A stretch of DNA of 64,000 bases from an uncultured Clostridia bacterium (GCA_934454145.1 CAKSFT010000005.1:62001-126000); one strand, 5' to 3'. Shown: positions 14,939 to 24,274, counted from the stretch's first letter. A program made the numbers and translations. Notes: generated from the sequence alone by a model not told the origin.

Positions 14939-16111
14939 ATGGAAAAATTAAAAATTCTCTTTGCCGGTGACTTTTGTATACGCGGCAATGCCGTAGAAAA
15001 CCTGGACAAAGAAACAATCGAAAAAAATTCGGCACCCGTGCGCACAGCCACGTCAAACCGCGACATTTCCGTGGTAAATGTCGAAACGGTTTTCACCGAT
15101 GTACTCTCCCCTGTGGAAAAATCCGGGCCCACGCTTTCTTCACCGCTGTCTGCGCTTGATTATCTCAAAAGCTACGGCTTTACGATAGGCGCCATGGCAA
15201 ACAACCATGTATGCGACCAAGGGTATGAAAAGGGGCTTTTGTCAAAACAGTCGGTGCAGGACTGCGGTATGCTTACAATGGGATATGGCAAAAACCTGTG
15301 TGAGGCGAAACAGCCGATAAGGATTGAAAAAAAGGGTATAAAAATTTCTTTTTTGAATTATGCCGAAAACGAATTTACCGCCGCAACCCCGTCAAAACCG
15401 GGATTTGCACCGATAAATTTTTATGAAAACGCCGTGCAGGTGCGCGAAGAAAAAGCAACCTCAGATTTTGTGTTTGTTATGCTGCATGCCGGGAACGAAA
15501 ACTGCCCGATTCCGCGCAATGGCGTAAAGGATTTTTGCCGCGCGCTGATTGACGCCGGCGCCGACGGCGTAATCATTTCGCACCCACACTGCCCCCAGGG
15601 GATTTCGTACTACAAAGAAAAACCAATAGTTTACAGCATGGGCAATTTCTTCATGTCCGACCGCGATGAAGGATTTTCACGCTGGAACACGGGCTACATG
15701 GCAGACATCACAATCAACGATGACTCTTCTGTCACTGCCGTCCCTGTCCCCTACGAATTTGCTTCAGACTGCTCCTCATTTTCGTTTATGGAGGGCGAAA
15801 GGAAAGAGCTTTTCCTAAAATATCTGGACACCCTTTCAAAAGCGGCGGAAATTGCCGATGAGGAAGAATACCAAAATCTCATGTATGCATGGAGCATTAT
15901 GTATATGGAGGATATGTCGGGCTTTATCGATTCTGTCAAAGATGACAGGACCTTCAACGGCGAATATATGCTCTTCATAAAAAATGCCTTTTCGTGCGAG
16001 AGCCACCGCGAGGTCATGAAAAATTATTTTACTGTCCTTACAACGGGACAGTTGGAAAATTTTGAAGAATACAAAGAAAAAATAAAGGCACTGCAAAAAC
16101 TGCCGTTTTGA
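14939..16111 (+). CDS. CapA/PgsA-like metallophosphoesterase-fold protein
   Basis: 390 residues of the CapA family: ILFAGDFCIRG at the start (metal-binding Asp), SVVNVETVF, GAMANNHVCDQG (Asn-His), VFVMLHAGNE and a VIISHPHCPQG...YSMGNFFMSD segment. These give the full series of metal ligands of the calcineurin-like fold. CapA/PgsA proteins of Bacillus support poly-gamma-glutamate synthesis, but this protein has no signal peptide or membrane helix and no capB/capC nearby, so it is more likely a cytoplasmic phosphoesterase of unknown substrate. The next gene follows after 15 bp, probably the same operon. Confidence 0.85.
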   Translation: MEKLKILFAGDFCIRGNAVENLDKETIEKNSAPVRTATSNRDISVVNVETVFTDVLSPVEKSGPTLSSPLSALDYLKSYGFTIGAMANNHVCDQGYEKGLLSKQSVQDCGMLTMGYGKNLCEAKQPIRIEKKGIKISFLNYAENEFTAATPSKPGFAPINFYENAVQVREEKATSDFVFVMLHAGNENCPIPRNGVKDFCRALIDAGADGVIISHPHCPQGISYYKEKPIVYSMGNFFMSDRDEGFSRWNTGYMADITINDDSSVTAVPVPYEFASDCSSFSFMEGERKELFLKYLDTLSKAAEIADEEEYQNLMYAWSIMYMEDMSGFIDSVKDDRTFNGEYMLFIKNAFSCESHREVMKNYFTVLTTGQLENFEEYKEKIKALQKLPF

Positions 16112-16126
16112 GAAAAGGAGAAAAAA

Positions 16127-17218
16127 ATGAGTTATCCGCAAATTTTAACCACACTGAGCGGAAATCCCGTGACTTCCGCAGCAACATGGGAAAAGCACAG
16201 AAGAAATGAAATCCTTACACTTTTCCAAAATTTTGTCTATGGCGTTGCGCCGATAGACAGACCCGGGGACTTAAGCTTTTCAATCAAAGAAATTGAACGT
16301 GAAGACAACATTATTCAAAAAAAGGTGACTATCAGCTTTTCTGCGCTCAGCTTTTCGGCAAATGTATTTGTGCCCAAAGACAACAAAGAAAAACTGCCGG
16401 CATACCTTCTTCTGATGCACGAATATCAGCAAAATCTGTGTGATGTCGACAAAAACCTTGATTTTGACATTATACCGATTAAAGACATAATAAAACGCGG
16501 TTATGCCGCCGTGACATTTTACTTAAACGGGATATGTCCCGATTTGTTCCAAAACAAGCTCAATTCGGAAAAACGCTATTGTGACGGAATCTTCACAGCC
16601 ATGGAATATACCCACCGCCCCAACTCATGGTCCATCATCGCGGCATGGGCATGGGGCGCAAGCCGTGTTATGGACTATCTGGAAACCGACAAGGATATAG
16701 ACAAAGACAAAGTTATAGTTGCGGGACATTCCAGAAGCGGCAAAACAGCCCTCTGGACAGCAGCATGTGACAAACGTTTCAAAATGGCTGTTTCCAACGA
16801 CTCGGGCTGCACCGGCGCCGCCTTCACGCGCGGCAAGCAGGGCGAGCATGTAAAGGACATAAATGATGTCACACACTGGTTCTGCGAAAATTATGAGAAT
16901 TACAACGATGACGAGGACATGCTGCCGGTTGACCAGCATATGCTTTTGGCACTGATTGCCCCGCGTCCGCTGTATGTCGCAAGTTCTTCGGAGGACGACT
17001 GGGCAGACCCCGCTCACGAATTGCTGTCGTGCAGACTTGCCGGAGAGGCATACGGGCTGTACGGTTTGAAAGGAGTTATTGTCCCCGAAAGCGGCGCAGA
17101 GCTGAACACACCGTATCACGAAGGAACAATCGGCTACCACATAAAAACCGGCGAACATTCACTTACAAAACGCGACTGGAATTTCTTTATGGATTTTTCT
17201 GACAAGTATGTAAAATAG
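16127..17218 (+). CDS. CE15-like alpha/beta-hydrolase (glucuronoyl or acetyl-xylan esterase-like)
   Basis: 363 residues. The VAGHSRSGKTALW motif puts the nucleophile at Ser202 within the G-x-S-R-x-G-K pattern of the glucuronoyl esterase family. It is followed by SNDSGCTGAA, the MLLALIAPRPLYVASSSEDDWADP segment, and a C-terminal GYHIKTGEHSLTKRDW where His344 is the likely catalytic His. There is no signal peptide, so it would act in the cytoplasm on imported oligosaccharides. Alternatives within the family are acetyl esterases or a divergent enzyme. It shares the CapA-like transcript and ends before a strong hairpin terminator. Confidence 0.75.
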   Translation: MSYPQILTTLSGNPVTSAATWEKHRRNEILTLFQNFVYGVAPIDRPGDLSFSIKEIEREDNIIQKKVTISFSALSFSANVFVPKDNKEKLPAYLLLMHEYQQNLCDVDKNLDFDIIPIKDIIKRGYAAVTFYLNGICPDLFQNKLNSEKRYCDGIFTAMEYTHRPNSWSIIAAWAWGASRVMDYLETDKDIDKDKVIVAGHSRSGKTALWTAACDKRFKMAVSNDSGCTGAAFTRGKQGEHVKDINDVTHWFCENYENYNDDEDMLPVDQHMLLALIAPRPLYVASSSEDDWADPAHELLSCRLAGEAYGLYGLKGVIVPESGAELNTPYHEGTIGYHIKTGEHSLTKRDWNFFMDFSDKYVK

Positions 17219-17231
17219 AGAATATAAAGAC

Positions 17232-17275
17232 AAGCGGCTGTTTAAAAAGTCAATCGACTTTTTAAACAGCCGCTT
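17232..17275. terminator. Bidirectional terminator between esterase and tetR-like gene
   Basis: A perfect 20-bp stem (AAGCGGCTGTTTAAAAAGTC and its complement) with an AATC loop sits between the convergent esterase and TetR genes; AT-rich tails follow on both strands. Confidence 0.8.
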
Positions 17276-17318
17276 TATATAAAAACAGTTCAAAACGGAC
17301 AAGGTATTTCCCCATTTG

Positions 17319-17891
17319 CTACTCCAGTGCTTTTACACCGTTTAATATCAGTTTTTCGGCAAACTCTGCCATTTCTTCCGGCGTTTCCTTCATTCCGCCT
17401 TTGAGCCATGCGTCAAACAAACCAATGCAGCCCGACTCTATATAATGATAAAAATACCCGAATTTCAGTCTGTTCTTCACCTTAAGCTGATTGCACACAT
17501 CTGTAAAGCATTTTTCTCTCATGACATTTTTCAGCTTGTCCACAAAAGCGGCATCGCCGTTTTTCCCAATAAAGCTCTGTGCCAAATCCGCATTTTCCGC
17601 CAAAAGCTTAAAAATCTCCACCATAAAAGGAAAAAGCGAGTCTGTGCTTTTTGCCGGCACATAATTATTCACTATTTCATTGAATTTTTCAAAAATCCCG
17701 TTCTGGATTTGCTCTGCCATGTCATACACATCTCTGTAATGAAGATAAAATGTGCCGCGGTTTATGTCGGCACGTTCCGCAATCTCACGCACCGTGATGT
17801 TGTTGAGCGGTTTTTCCAAAAGCAACTCCGCCAGAGCGTCATTCATAAGCTTTTTTGTCTTGCGCACACGCCTGTCTTCATTAGGTTTCAT
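17319..17891 (-). CDS. TetR/AcrR-family transcriptional regulator
   Basis: 190 residues from the ATG at 17891, which has AAAGGA 9 nt upstream; an in-frame TTG at 17951 would add 20 residues but has no ribosome binding site. The N-terminal helix-turn-helix (ITVREIAERADINRGTFYLHYRDVYDM) is classical. The rest is a ligand/dimer domain of the TetR_C_7 kind with no known effector. It is divergent from the MMPL gene, and a 21-bp near-perfect palindrome overlaps that gene's -10, so it probably represses the MMPL/surface-protein pair and perhaps itself. Confidence 0.9.
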   Translation of the reverse strand: MKPNEDRRVRKTKKLMNDALAELLLEKPLNNITVREIAERADINRGTFYLHYRDVYDMAEQIQNGIFEKFNEIVNNYVPAKSTDSLFPFMVEIFKLLAENADLAQSFIGKNGDAAFVDKLKNVMREKCFTDVCNQLKVKNRLKFGYFYHYIESGCIGLFDAWLKGGMKETPEEMAEFAEKLILNGVKALE

Positions 17892-18008
17892 ATTCTTAAA
17901 TCCTTTCAAAATCCCTAAATTAACCACTTGTTTACAGATTCTTTTTTTCAATAAAACACATGCGCAACAAGGTGTTTTTTACTCAACATTTTTTATTGCA
18001 TTTGTATA

Positions 18009-18037
18009 TTGTAATATCGAAAAAATATTGTTATAAT
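18009..18037 (+). promoter_or_regulatory. Promoter of the MMPL-surface protein operon
   Basis: -35 TTGTAA (18009-18014), 17-bp spacer, -10 TATAAT (18032-18037). The predicted leader of about 278 nt contains a complete MITE-like element before the ribosome binding site. Confidence 0.6.
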
Positions 18038-18045
18038 AACATTAT
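18025..18045. promoter_or_regulatory. Probable TetR-type operator
   Basis: Arms ATATTGTTAT and ATAACATTAT around a single A; 9 of 10 positions are complementary. It overlaps the -10 of the MMPL promoter and lies in the divergent region next to the TetR gene. Confidence 0.6.
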
Positions 18046-18077
18046 AATCGTTTAATCAACATTTGTCAATCATATTT

Positions 18078-18294
18078 TAGGTAATTGTAAAACTAACGTT
18101 TTCCAATTAAAATTCTTGGGTAGAAATAAAAAGTTCCGGCCGATTTTAGTTGTACGGCAGGTTGAAACTTTTTATTTCAGCAAAAAAATGACGCACATGC
18201 CGTCATTTTTGATTACCTGTCAGGGGTTGGCGCCCCCGATACCCCCGCAAAGATGCGGTGGCTAATTGTAAAATTTACATTTTACAATTACCTA
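18078..18294 (+). mobile_element. MITE-like element, copy A (in the MMPL leader)
   Basis: About 217 bp, no coding potential. The ends are GGTAATTGTAAAA and its inverse complement (18080 and 18292). AATCATATTT occurs immediately outside both ends (18068-18077 and 18295-18304), a 10-bp target-site duplication. Internal hairpins include GAAATAAAAAGTT pairing 18123-18135 with 18166-18178, an AAAAATGACG/CGTCATTTTT stem and a CCGC/GCGG stem. It is about 90% or more identical by eye to copies B and C. It occupies most of the gap between the TetR operator and the MMPL start. Confidence 0.85.
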
Positions 18295-18321
18295 AATCAT
18301 ATTTAAAAAAGGAGAATATAT

Positions 18322-20775
18322 ATGAGTTCAAAATCAAAAAAAGGTCCGTCAGCATTGGAAAAAATTGCCGGATTTATTGTTGACAAAAGAAAAGGATTTT
18401 ATTTGGTTTACATAATCATTGCAATTTTCTGCATGTTTTCTTCGGGGTGGGTCAATGTGAACAACAACATCACCGATTACCTTGACGAAGAAACAGAAAC
18501 AAGAAAAGGGCTTACCATAATGGAGGACGAATTTATCACTTATGCCACGGCAAGCATTATGATTGATAATATTTCTTATGCCGACGCGGAGGACCTTTGT
18601 TTTTCGCTCAAAAACATAAACGGAGTAAAGGATATTGAATTTGACAACAGTACAAATCATTATGTCGGCGCTTCCGCACTTTTTTCCGTCACCTTCGACG
18701 GCGATTCCGATGACCCGGTTTCGTCCGACGCACTGGCGCAGATAGAAAAAGAGCTGGATTCTTATGACATATATGTTTCTGCCGAGCTTGGCAACACAAA
18801 AGCCGACACAATCGCCAAGGAAATGAACCTTATTATGCTCATCGCCTGTGTAATTATCCTTTCTGTGCTGCTTTTCACCTCGCGCACATATATGGAAGTG
18901 CCTGTCCTTATACTCACATTCGGCACAGCCGCACTGCTCAACAAAGGAACAAACTTCATGTTCGGCACGATATCTTTTATATCAAACTCAATTGCAGTCG
19001 TTCTTCAGCTTGCGCTTGCCATAGACTATGCAATCATTCTCTGTCACCGCTACACCGAAGAAAGAGAAACAAAGGACGCGCGCGAGGCAGTTGTCACAGC
19101 GCTGTGCAAAGCAATCCCAGAAATCTCCGGCAGTTGCCTCACCACCCTTTCAGGGCTTGGCGCAATGGCGTTTATGCACTTCAAAATCGGACTGGACATG
19201 AGTATGGTTCTGATAAAGGCGATAATATGCAGTATTCTTGTTGTGTTTACGCTTATGCCCGGTCTGCTTATGTCTTTCAGCAAGCTGATTGACAAAACAC
19301 ATCACAAAAGCTTTGTCCCCAAAATTACGGCATGGGACAATATCGTTGTTAAACTCAGATTTATAACACCGTGTATATTCGGCGTTTTGGTCGTGGGCGC
19401 ATTCTTTTTTGCCAACAATTGCCCATACGCATATAGCTATACCAATCTGAGCACCATAACAAAAAGTGAATCACAGATAGCGGAAAACATGATTCATGAC
19501 ACCTTCAGCAGTTCCAACATTCTTGCCGTCATCGTCCCCTCCGGGGATTATGAAAAAGAACAGGCGCTTTCCGATGATTTGGAAGCGTTTGACGAAGTAA
19601 GCTCTGTCACAAACCTTGCCTCTGTCGATGCCCTTGACAACTACACAGTCGGCGACATGCTGACCCCCAGGCAGTTTTCGGAGCTTACAGACATAGACAT
19701 AGAAAAAATTATGCTTTTATACTCTGTTTATGCCGCAAAAAATGATGAATACGAAAAAATCATAGGCGGAATAGATTCGTACAAAATACCGCTGATTGAT
19801 ATGTTTGACTTTGTATATGATGAAATTCAAAAAGGTGCCTTCACACTTGACTACGAAATGACCGAAAAGCTTGATGACCTGAACGAACAGCTCTCGGACG
19901 GTAAAAAACAACTGGAAAGCAGCACGCACAGCCGTCTTGTTCTTGACCTGAACATTCCGGAGGAAAGTGATGAAACATTTGAATTTCTGAATACCGTAAA
20001 GAACACCGCAAAGAAATACTATGGCAACGACGTTGTCCTTGCCGGCAACTCGACAAACGACCGCGACCTTGCGTCCACCTTCGGGCAGGACAATATCCTT
20101 ATCAGCATACTTTCCGTGCTTTTTGTCATCATAGTGTTGCTCTTCACCTTCCAGTCGGCCGGTATACCGATTATACTTATACTTGTTATCCAGGGAAGTG
20201 TATGGATAAACTTCTCCTTCCCGACAATAATGAACTCACCCCTTTACTTTATGAGTTATCTGGTGGTAAGTTCAATCCAGATGGGCGCAAACATAGACTA
20301 TGCCATAGTCATCACAAACCGTTATACCGAGCTGCGCAAGCAAATGCCAAAGCTTGAGGCAGTCAAAGCTTCGCTTGACCTTGCTTTCCCAACCATATTC
20401 ACATCGGGAAGCATCCTTGCCTCTGCCGGCATCGCCATAGGGCTGTTCTCGTCAGACCCCGCAATTGCATCTATCGGCGTCTGCCTCGGGAGGGGCACAT
20501 TGCTCTCGATTTTGCTTGTTATGGGCATCTTGCCGCAATTGCTTGTTTTGGGTGACATAATCATCGAAAAGACCGCGTTCACCATGAAAGTGCCGCTGAA
20601 AAAAGAAACACAAAGCGGAAATCTCTTGGTTGACGGACGCATACACGGGTATGTAAACGGCAGAGTTGACGGCATATTCACAGGAAACATCAACGGAGAA
20701 TTCAACGCAAGTGTCCTAAACGGCAGTGTGACCGAAAACACTCAATCGGAAAGTGAGGCTGACAAAGATGAATAA
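18322..20775 (+). CDS. MMPL/RND-superfamily membrane transporter with a bactofilin-like tail
   Basis: 817 residues. A first transmembrane helix at ~28-46 is followed by an extracellular domain, then a block of helices (~170-330) containing the GTISFISNSIAVVLQLALAIDYAII core, a second extracellular domain (~360-590) and a second helix block (~595-745) with IQMGANIDYAIVITNRYTE. This duplicated layout is that of MMPL proteins, proton-driven exporters of lipids or envelope components. After the last helix the cytoplasmic tail (~757-817) carries short repeats (LLVDGRIHGYVNGRVDGIFTG..) resembling the beta-solenoid of bactofilins, then an acidic end. It overlaps the surface-protein gene by 8 bp. The substrate is unknown. 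Confidence 0.88.
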   Translation: MSSKSKKGPSALEKIAGFIVDKRKGFYLVYIIIAIFCMFSSGWVNVNNNITDYLDEETETRKGLTIMEDEFITYATASIMIDNISYADAEDLCFSLKNINGVKDIEFDNSTNHYVGASALFSVTFDGDSDDPVSSDALAQIEKELDSYDIYVSAELGNTKADTIAKEMNLIMLIACVIILSVLLFTSRTYMEVPVLILTFGTAALLNKGTNFMFGTISFISNSIAVVLQLALAIDYAIILCHRYTEERETKDAREAVVTALCKAIPEISGSCLTTLSGLGAMAFMHFKIGLDMSMVLIKAIICSILVVFTLMPGLLMSFSKLIDKTHHKSFVPKITAWDNIVVKLRFITPCIFGVLVVGAFFFANNCPYAYSYTNLSTITKSESQIAENMIHDTFSSSNILAVIVPSGDYEKEQALSDDLEAFDEVSSVTNLASVDALDNYTVGDMLTPRQFSELTDIDIEKIMLLYSVYAAKNDEYEKIIGGIDSYKIPLIDMFDFVYDEIQKGAFTLDYEMTEKLDDLNEQLSDGKKQLESSTHSRLVLDLNIPEESDETFEFLNTVKNTAKKYYGNDVVLAGNSTNDRDLASTFGQDNILISILSVLFVIIVLLFTFQSAGIPIILILVIQGSVWINFSFPTIMNSPLYFMSYLVVSSIQMGANIDYAIVITNRYTELRKQMPKLEAVKASLDLAFPTIFTSGSILASAGIAIGLFSSDPAIASIGVCLGRGTLLSILLVMGILPQLLVLGDIIIEKTAFTMKVPLKKETQSGNLLVDGRIHGYVNGRVDGIFTGNINGEFNASVLNGSVTENTQSESEADKDE

Positions 20776-23700
20776 AAAAATACATTCCATGCTTTTGCTG
20801 TGCTTTATCCTGGCAAACATATTCTCTCCGATACTTTCGGTTTCGGCAGACGACAACATCATAAATATTTCCACACAGGAAGAGCTTGCAGAGCTTGCAA
20901 AAAACTGTATTCTTGACAGCTGGTCTGTCGGCAAAACCGTCAATCTTGTGTCGGACATAAACATCAAAACCGCAAGATTCACCCCGATACCCACATTCGG
21001 GGGGCGGTTCAACGGCAACGGATATACGATTTCCGGGCTTGCCTTCAAGGGCAGCGGTTCTGACATCGGGCTGTTTCGATATATCCAAAAAAGCGGCAGA
21101 GTTGAAAACCTGACCGTCAAGGCGACTCTTTCGCCAATCGGTTCAAAATCCGTAATCGGCGGCATTGCCGGCGAAAACAACGGCACAATCATCTCGTGCA
21201 GCTTTGACGGCACAATAAAGGGCGAAAACAGTATCGGCTGCATTGCCGGAAAAAACACCGACTCGGGACAAATCATCTCCTGCACCTCCAAAGGGAGCAT
21301 TATCGGCGAAAACAGTACCGGCGGCATTGTCGGAGAAAATATCGGTCTTGTTTCCAATTGCACAAACAACGCCGAAGTAAACACAAGCTATGAAGAAAAA
21401 AAGCGTGACATTGTCAATGCCGACACAGACGTCGGTGCGATAGTGGAAAACCTCAAGACCACAAAAGAAGAAAACGAAGAAGAAAGCATACTGGGGCACA
21501 CCGACACGGGCGGCATTGCCGGACATTCGGGCGGTATTATCCAGGGATGCACCAACAATGCCGACGTCGGATATCCGCACATCGGCTACAATGTCGGCGG
21601 CATTGCCGGCAGACAATCGGGCTATATGCTTGGCTGTGAAAACAACGGATTTATCCGCGGCAGAAAGGACATTGGCGGCATTGTCGGCCAGGCAGAGCCA
21701 TATATGCTTCTGGACGCCTCTTCCCCGGCATTTTCTTCTGTCAATACCGAGCTGAACAACCTAAACTCAATGGTGGAACGCTTTATCAACGACACCGATT
21801 CCACAGGCGATGACATGCAGACACAGCTGAACGCGCTTTCAAAACACTCCGCTGCCGCACGCGACAGCATAGAAATAATGTCCGACAGTGCACGTGACTT
21901 TGCAGAGGACAACATAAACGAAATAAATTCTGAAGCGGCAATCATCTCCGACACCATTGACAAGCTTGTTCCTGTCATGGACAGCTTGCAAAGCGGAACC
22001 GACGAAATCGGCGATGCTCTTGATGAAATCCGCAATGCTCTTGACTCTATCGACATCAATGTGCCTGACATAGAGGCAGACATTGACGCAATGGACGAGG
22101 CGCTACTTAATATTTCAAATGCTGAAAAAAGCCTCGGCAAGGCAATTTCCAGGGCAAAAATGGCAATAAACAGCCTGAAGGACGTGATTTCATCAGATAA
22201 TCCCTCCGCCACAAAGAAAGCGCTGAACAATCTTTATTCTGCCATCTCAGACATAAAGACCAACAAAGAGCAAATCTATGCCGCACTTGACAGTATAGAC
22301 CAAATATTAAAAATGCCACCCTCCAACATGGACGACGTGATAAAAAATTATCAGGAAATTCAAAAACATGTCCAGACAATCAAAAACAGATTGTCCGGAG
22401 ATATCACCGCCATTTCCACCATAAAAACAAGCCTTGACACCCTGCGCAAATACACAAAAATTGACCTTTCTTCTCTGAGAGATGCGGCACGTCAGGCACA
22501 GCGCGCGGCGGATTATCTGCTTGACACAATGTATTATCTGCGCACAGGGCTTGAAGGCGTAAGCGACACATTGTCGAATCTGCTTGATAAAATAAACGAT
22601 TTTGCCCAAGACACCAATGACCAACTCAAGGACGCCAAAGATAAGCTCAGCAAAGCGTTTAAATCGCTTTCTTATGCTGCTGATGACTTTTCCGATTCTC
22701 TCGGCGACTTGAGGGACATTGTTTCAGACCTTTCGAAGGAAGAACCGTTTAAACTGGTGAATATAAGTGATGATTTTAAAAACGCAAGTGACGATTTGTT
22801 CGATTCCGCAAAGGATATCTCGGACGATATTGAGTCGCTGAAATCTGTTGTTTCTGACGGAAGAACAAAACTCAGCAACCACCTCCGTTCTATAAGCAAA
22901 CAATTCAACCTGGTTATAAATCTTCTGTTCGGCGAAATTGAAGATTTTCAAAACTTTGACGACAGCCTCGGCGACGTCTTTGTCGACACCTCCGACGACA
23001 ACATTATAAGCACAAAGCAAGGCAAGGTTTCGGGGTGTGTAAATCACGCCGAAATTGAAGGCGACAGGAACACCGGCGGAATTGCGGGGTCTATGTCTAT
23101 CGAATATTCAAAAGACCCGGAAGATGACATAGAAAAGCCAAAATCAATCAACTTTACATACCGCACCAAGACAATACTTTATCAATGCATAAACGACGGC
23201 GAAATAACAGGCAAGAAAGACTGCACCGGAGGTGTTGCCGGTTTGGCAGAGCTGGGCACAATCTATGAATGTGAAAACTACGACTCTGTCAAAAGCACAA
23301 ACGGCAATTATGTCGGCGGCATTGCCGGCAAAAGCGACTCTGCAATCCGCAGAAGCTTTTCCAAATCAGATGTCGAAGGAAAGCGCTATGTCGGCGGCAT
23401 TGCCGGCAAAGCAAAAACCCTTTCCGCCTCGTATGCCATTTCCGCCCCTTCGGGCGACGAAAATGTGGGTTCTGTCGCAGGCACCGTTTCGGGATTCAAC
23501 GCCATTGCCGACAATTATTATATCCAAAACGACATTGGTGCCATAGATTCGGTCAGCTATTCCGGCAAAGCCGAAGCAATCACATATGACACACTTACCG
23601 CTCGGCAAAATATCCCAAAACGTTTTGCCGGCTTTACCGTCACCTTTATCGCCGATGATGAAATAGTTGACACGCAAACGATAAAATACGGCGAAAGCAC

Positions 23701-24274
23701 CGACAGAATCAAAATGCCGACACCCCCCTCCAAAGATGACGAATTTGGCGTATGGCCCGAAATCAAGGAAAAAACAGTGACCAAGGACTTCAAAATAGAA
23801 TGTGAATACAAACCTTACATCACTGTTTTATCCAGTGAAGAAAAGAATGACAACGGCAAACTTGCACTCTGCCTTGCCGAGGGCAAGTTTACAGACGATG
23901 CCACGCTGAATTTTGAAGAAAACTCACTCCAAAAGCCAAAGCATGAAATCGGTCATCTAAAGACATACTCCGTCAAATTGGAAAATACCGACATTTCGGC
24001 CGATGATGAGGTCACACTTCATGTTTTGAACGAAAGCCGCAAAAAAGTTTCGGCATGGCAAATGACTGACGGCGGCTGGGAAAAAGTCAGCACCAAAACA
24101 AGAGGAAAGTATGTTTTGCTGAAAACAACCGGTGCAGAAAGCGAAATATGCCTGAAATATGACAAAATTTCATTCAATCCGCTTTGGTTGCTGCCCATTG
24201 TTGCGGTTATTCTTGCCGCGGCAATCATATTCCGCAAAAAAATACGCCTGAAAAAGAATAAAAAAGTGCGATGA
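20768..24274 (+). CDS. Large membrane-anchored surface protein with GLUG repeats and a long helical stalk
   Basis: 1168 residues from ATG 20768 (GAGG 9 nt upstream; an in-frame GTG at 20753 is less likely because the signal peptide starts at the ATG). A signal peptide (~1-27, ending SVSA) precedes a first GLUG block (~90-325; repeated GGIAG/GGIVG...C...G.I.G). A helical, probably coiled-coil region rich in Asp/Ser/Leu follows (~330-725), then a second GLUG block (~740-925), an InlB/Flg_new-like repeat (FTVTFIADDEIVDTQTIKYGE, ~935-1010) and a C-terminal membrane helix with a basic tail (FNPLWLLPIVAVILAAAIIF + RKKIRLKKNKK). Stop/start overlap with the MMPL gene suggests that the two act together. 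No function is known to me. Confidence 0.85.
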   Translation: MNKKIHSMLLLCFILANIFSPILSVSADDNIINISTQEELAELAKNCILDSWSVGKTVNLVSDINIKTARFTPIPTFGGRFNGNGYTISGLAFKGSGSDIGLFRYIQKSGRVENLTVKATLSPIGSKSVIGGIAGENNGTIISCSFDGTIKGENSIGCIAGKNTDSGQIISCTSKGSIIGENSTGGIVGENIGLVSNCTNNAEVNTSYEEKKRDIVNADTDVGAIVENLKTTKEENEEESILGHTDTGGIAGHSGGIIQGCTNNADVGYPHIGYNVGGIAGRQSGYMLGCENNGFIRGRKDIGGIVGQAEPYMLLDASSPAFSSVNTELNNLNSMVERFINDTDSTGDDMQTQLNALSKHSAAARDSIEIMSDSARDFAEDNINEINSEAAIISDTIDKLVPVMDSLQSGTDEIGDALDEIRNALDSIDINVPDIEADIDAMDEALLNISNAEKSLGKAISRAKMAINSLKDVISSDNPSATKKALNNLYSAISDIKTNKEQIYAALDSIDQILKMPPSNMDDVIKNYQEIQKHVQTIKNRLSGDITAISTIKTSLDTLRKYTKIDLSSLRDAARQAQRAADYLLDTMYYLRTGLEGVSDTLSNLLDKINDFAQDTNDQLKDAKDKLSKAFKSLSYAADDFSDSLGDLRDIVSDLSKEEPFKLVNISDDFKNASDDLFDSAKDISDDIESLKSVVSDGRTKLSNHLRSISKQFNLVINLLFGEIEDFQNFDDSLGDVFVDTSDDNIISTKQGKVSGCVNHAEIEGDRNTGGIAGSMSIEYSKDPEDDIEKPKSINFTYRTKTILYQCINDGEITGKKDCTGGVAGLAELGTIYECENYDSVKSTNGNYVGGIAGKSDSAIRRSFSKSDVEGKRYVGGIAGKAKTLSASYAISAPSGDENVGSVAGTVSGFNAIADNYYIQNDIGAIDSVSYSGKAEAITYDTLTARQNIPKRFAGFTVTFIADDEIVDTQTIKYGESTDRIKMPTPPSKDDEFGVWPEIKEKTVTKDFKIECEYKPYITVLSSEEKNDNGKLALCLAEGKFTDDATLNFEENSLQKPKHEIGHLKTYSVKLENTDISADDEVTLHVLNESRKKVSAWQMTDGGWEKVSTKTRGKYVLLKTTGAESEICLKYDKISFNPLWLLPIVAVILAAAIIFRKKIRLKKNKKVR

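Noticed and set aside
17891..17951. Longer TetR start at a TTG
   Set aside because: No ribosome binding site; the ATG at 17891 has AAAGGA at good spacing and gives the usual family N-terminus.
18078..18294. Reading the 216-bp repeat as a riboswitch or attenuator
   Set aside because: Copies lie next to unrelated genes in both orientations and are bounded by different direct repeats, which fits insertion better than regulation.
21100..23500. CRISPR-like repetition inside the surface-protein gene
   Set aside because: The repeats are in frame, unequal in spacing and encode GLUG motifs; no CRISPR array or cas gene was seen anywhere in the window.
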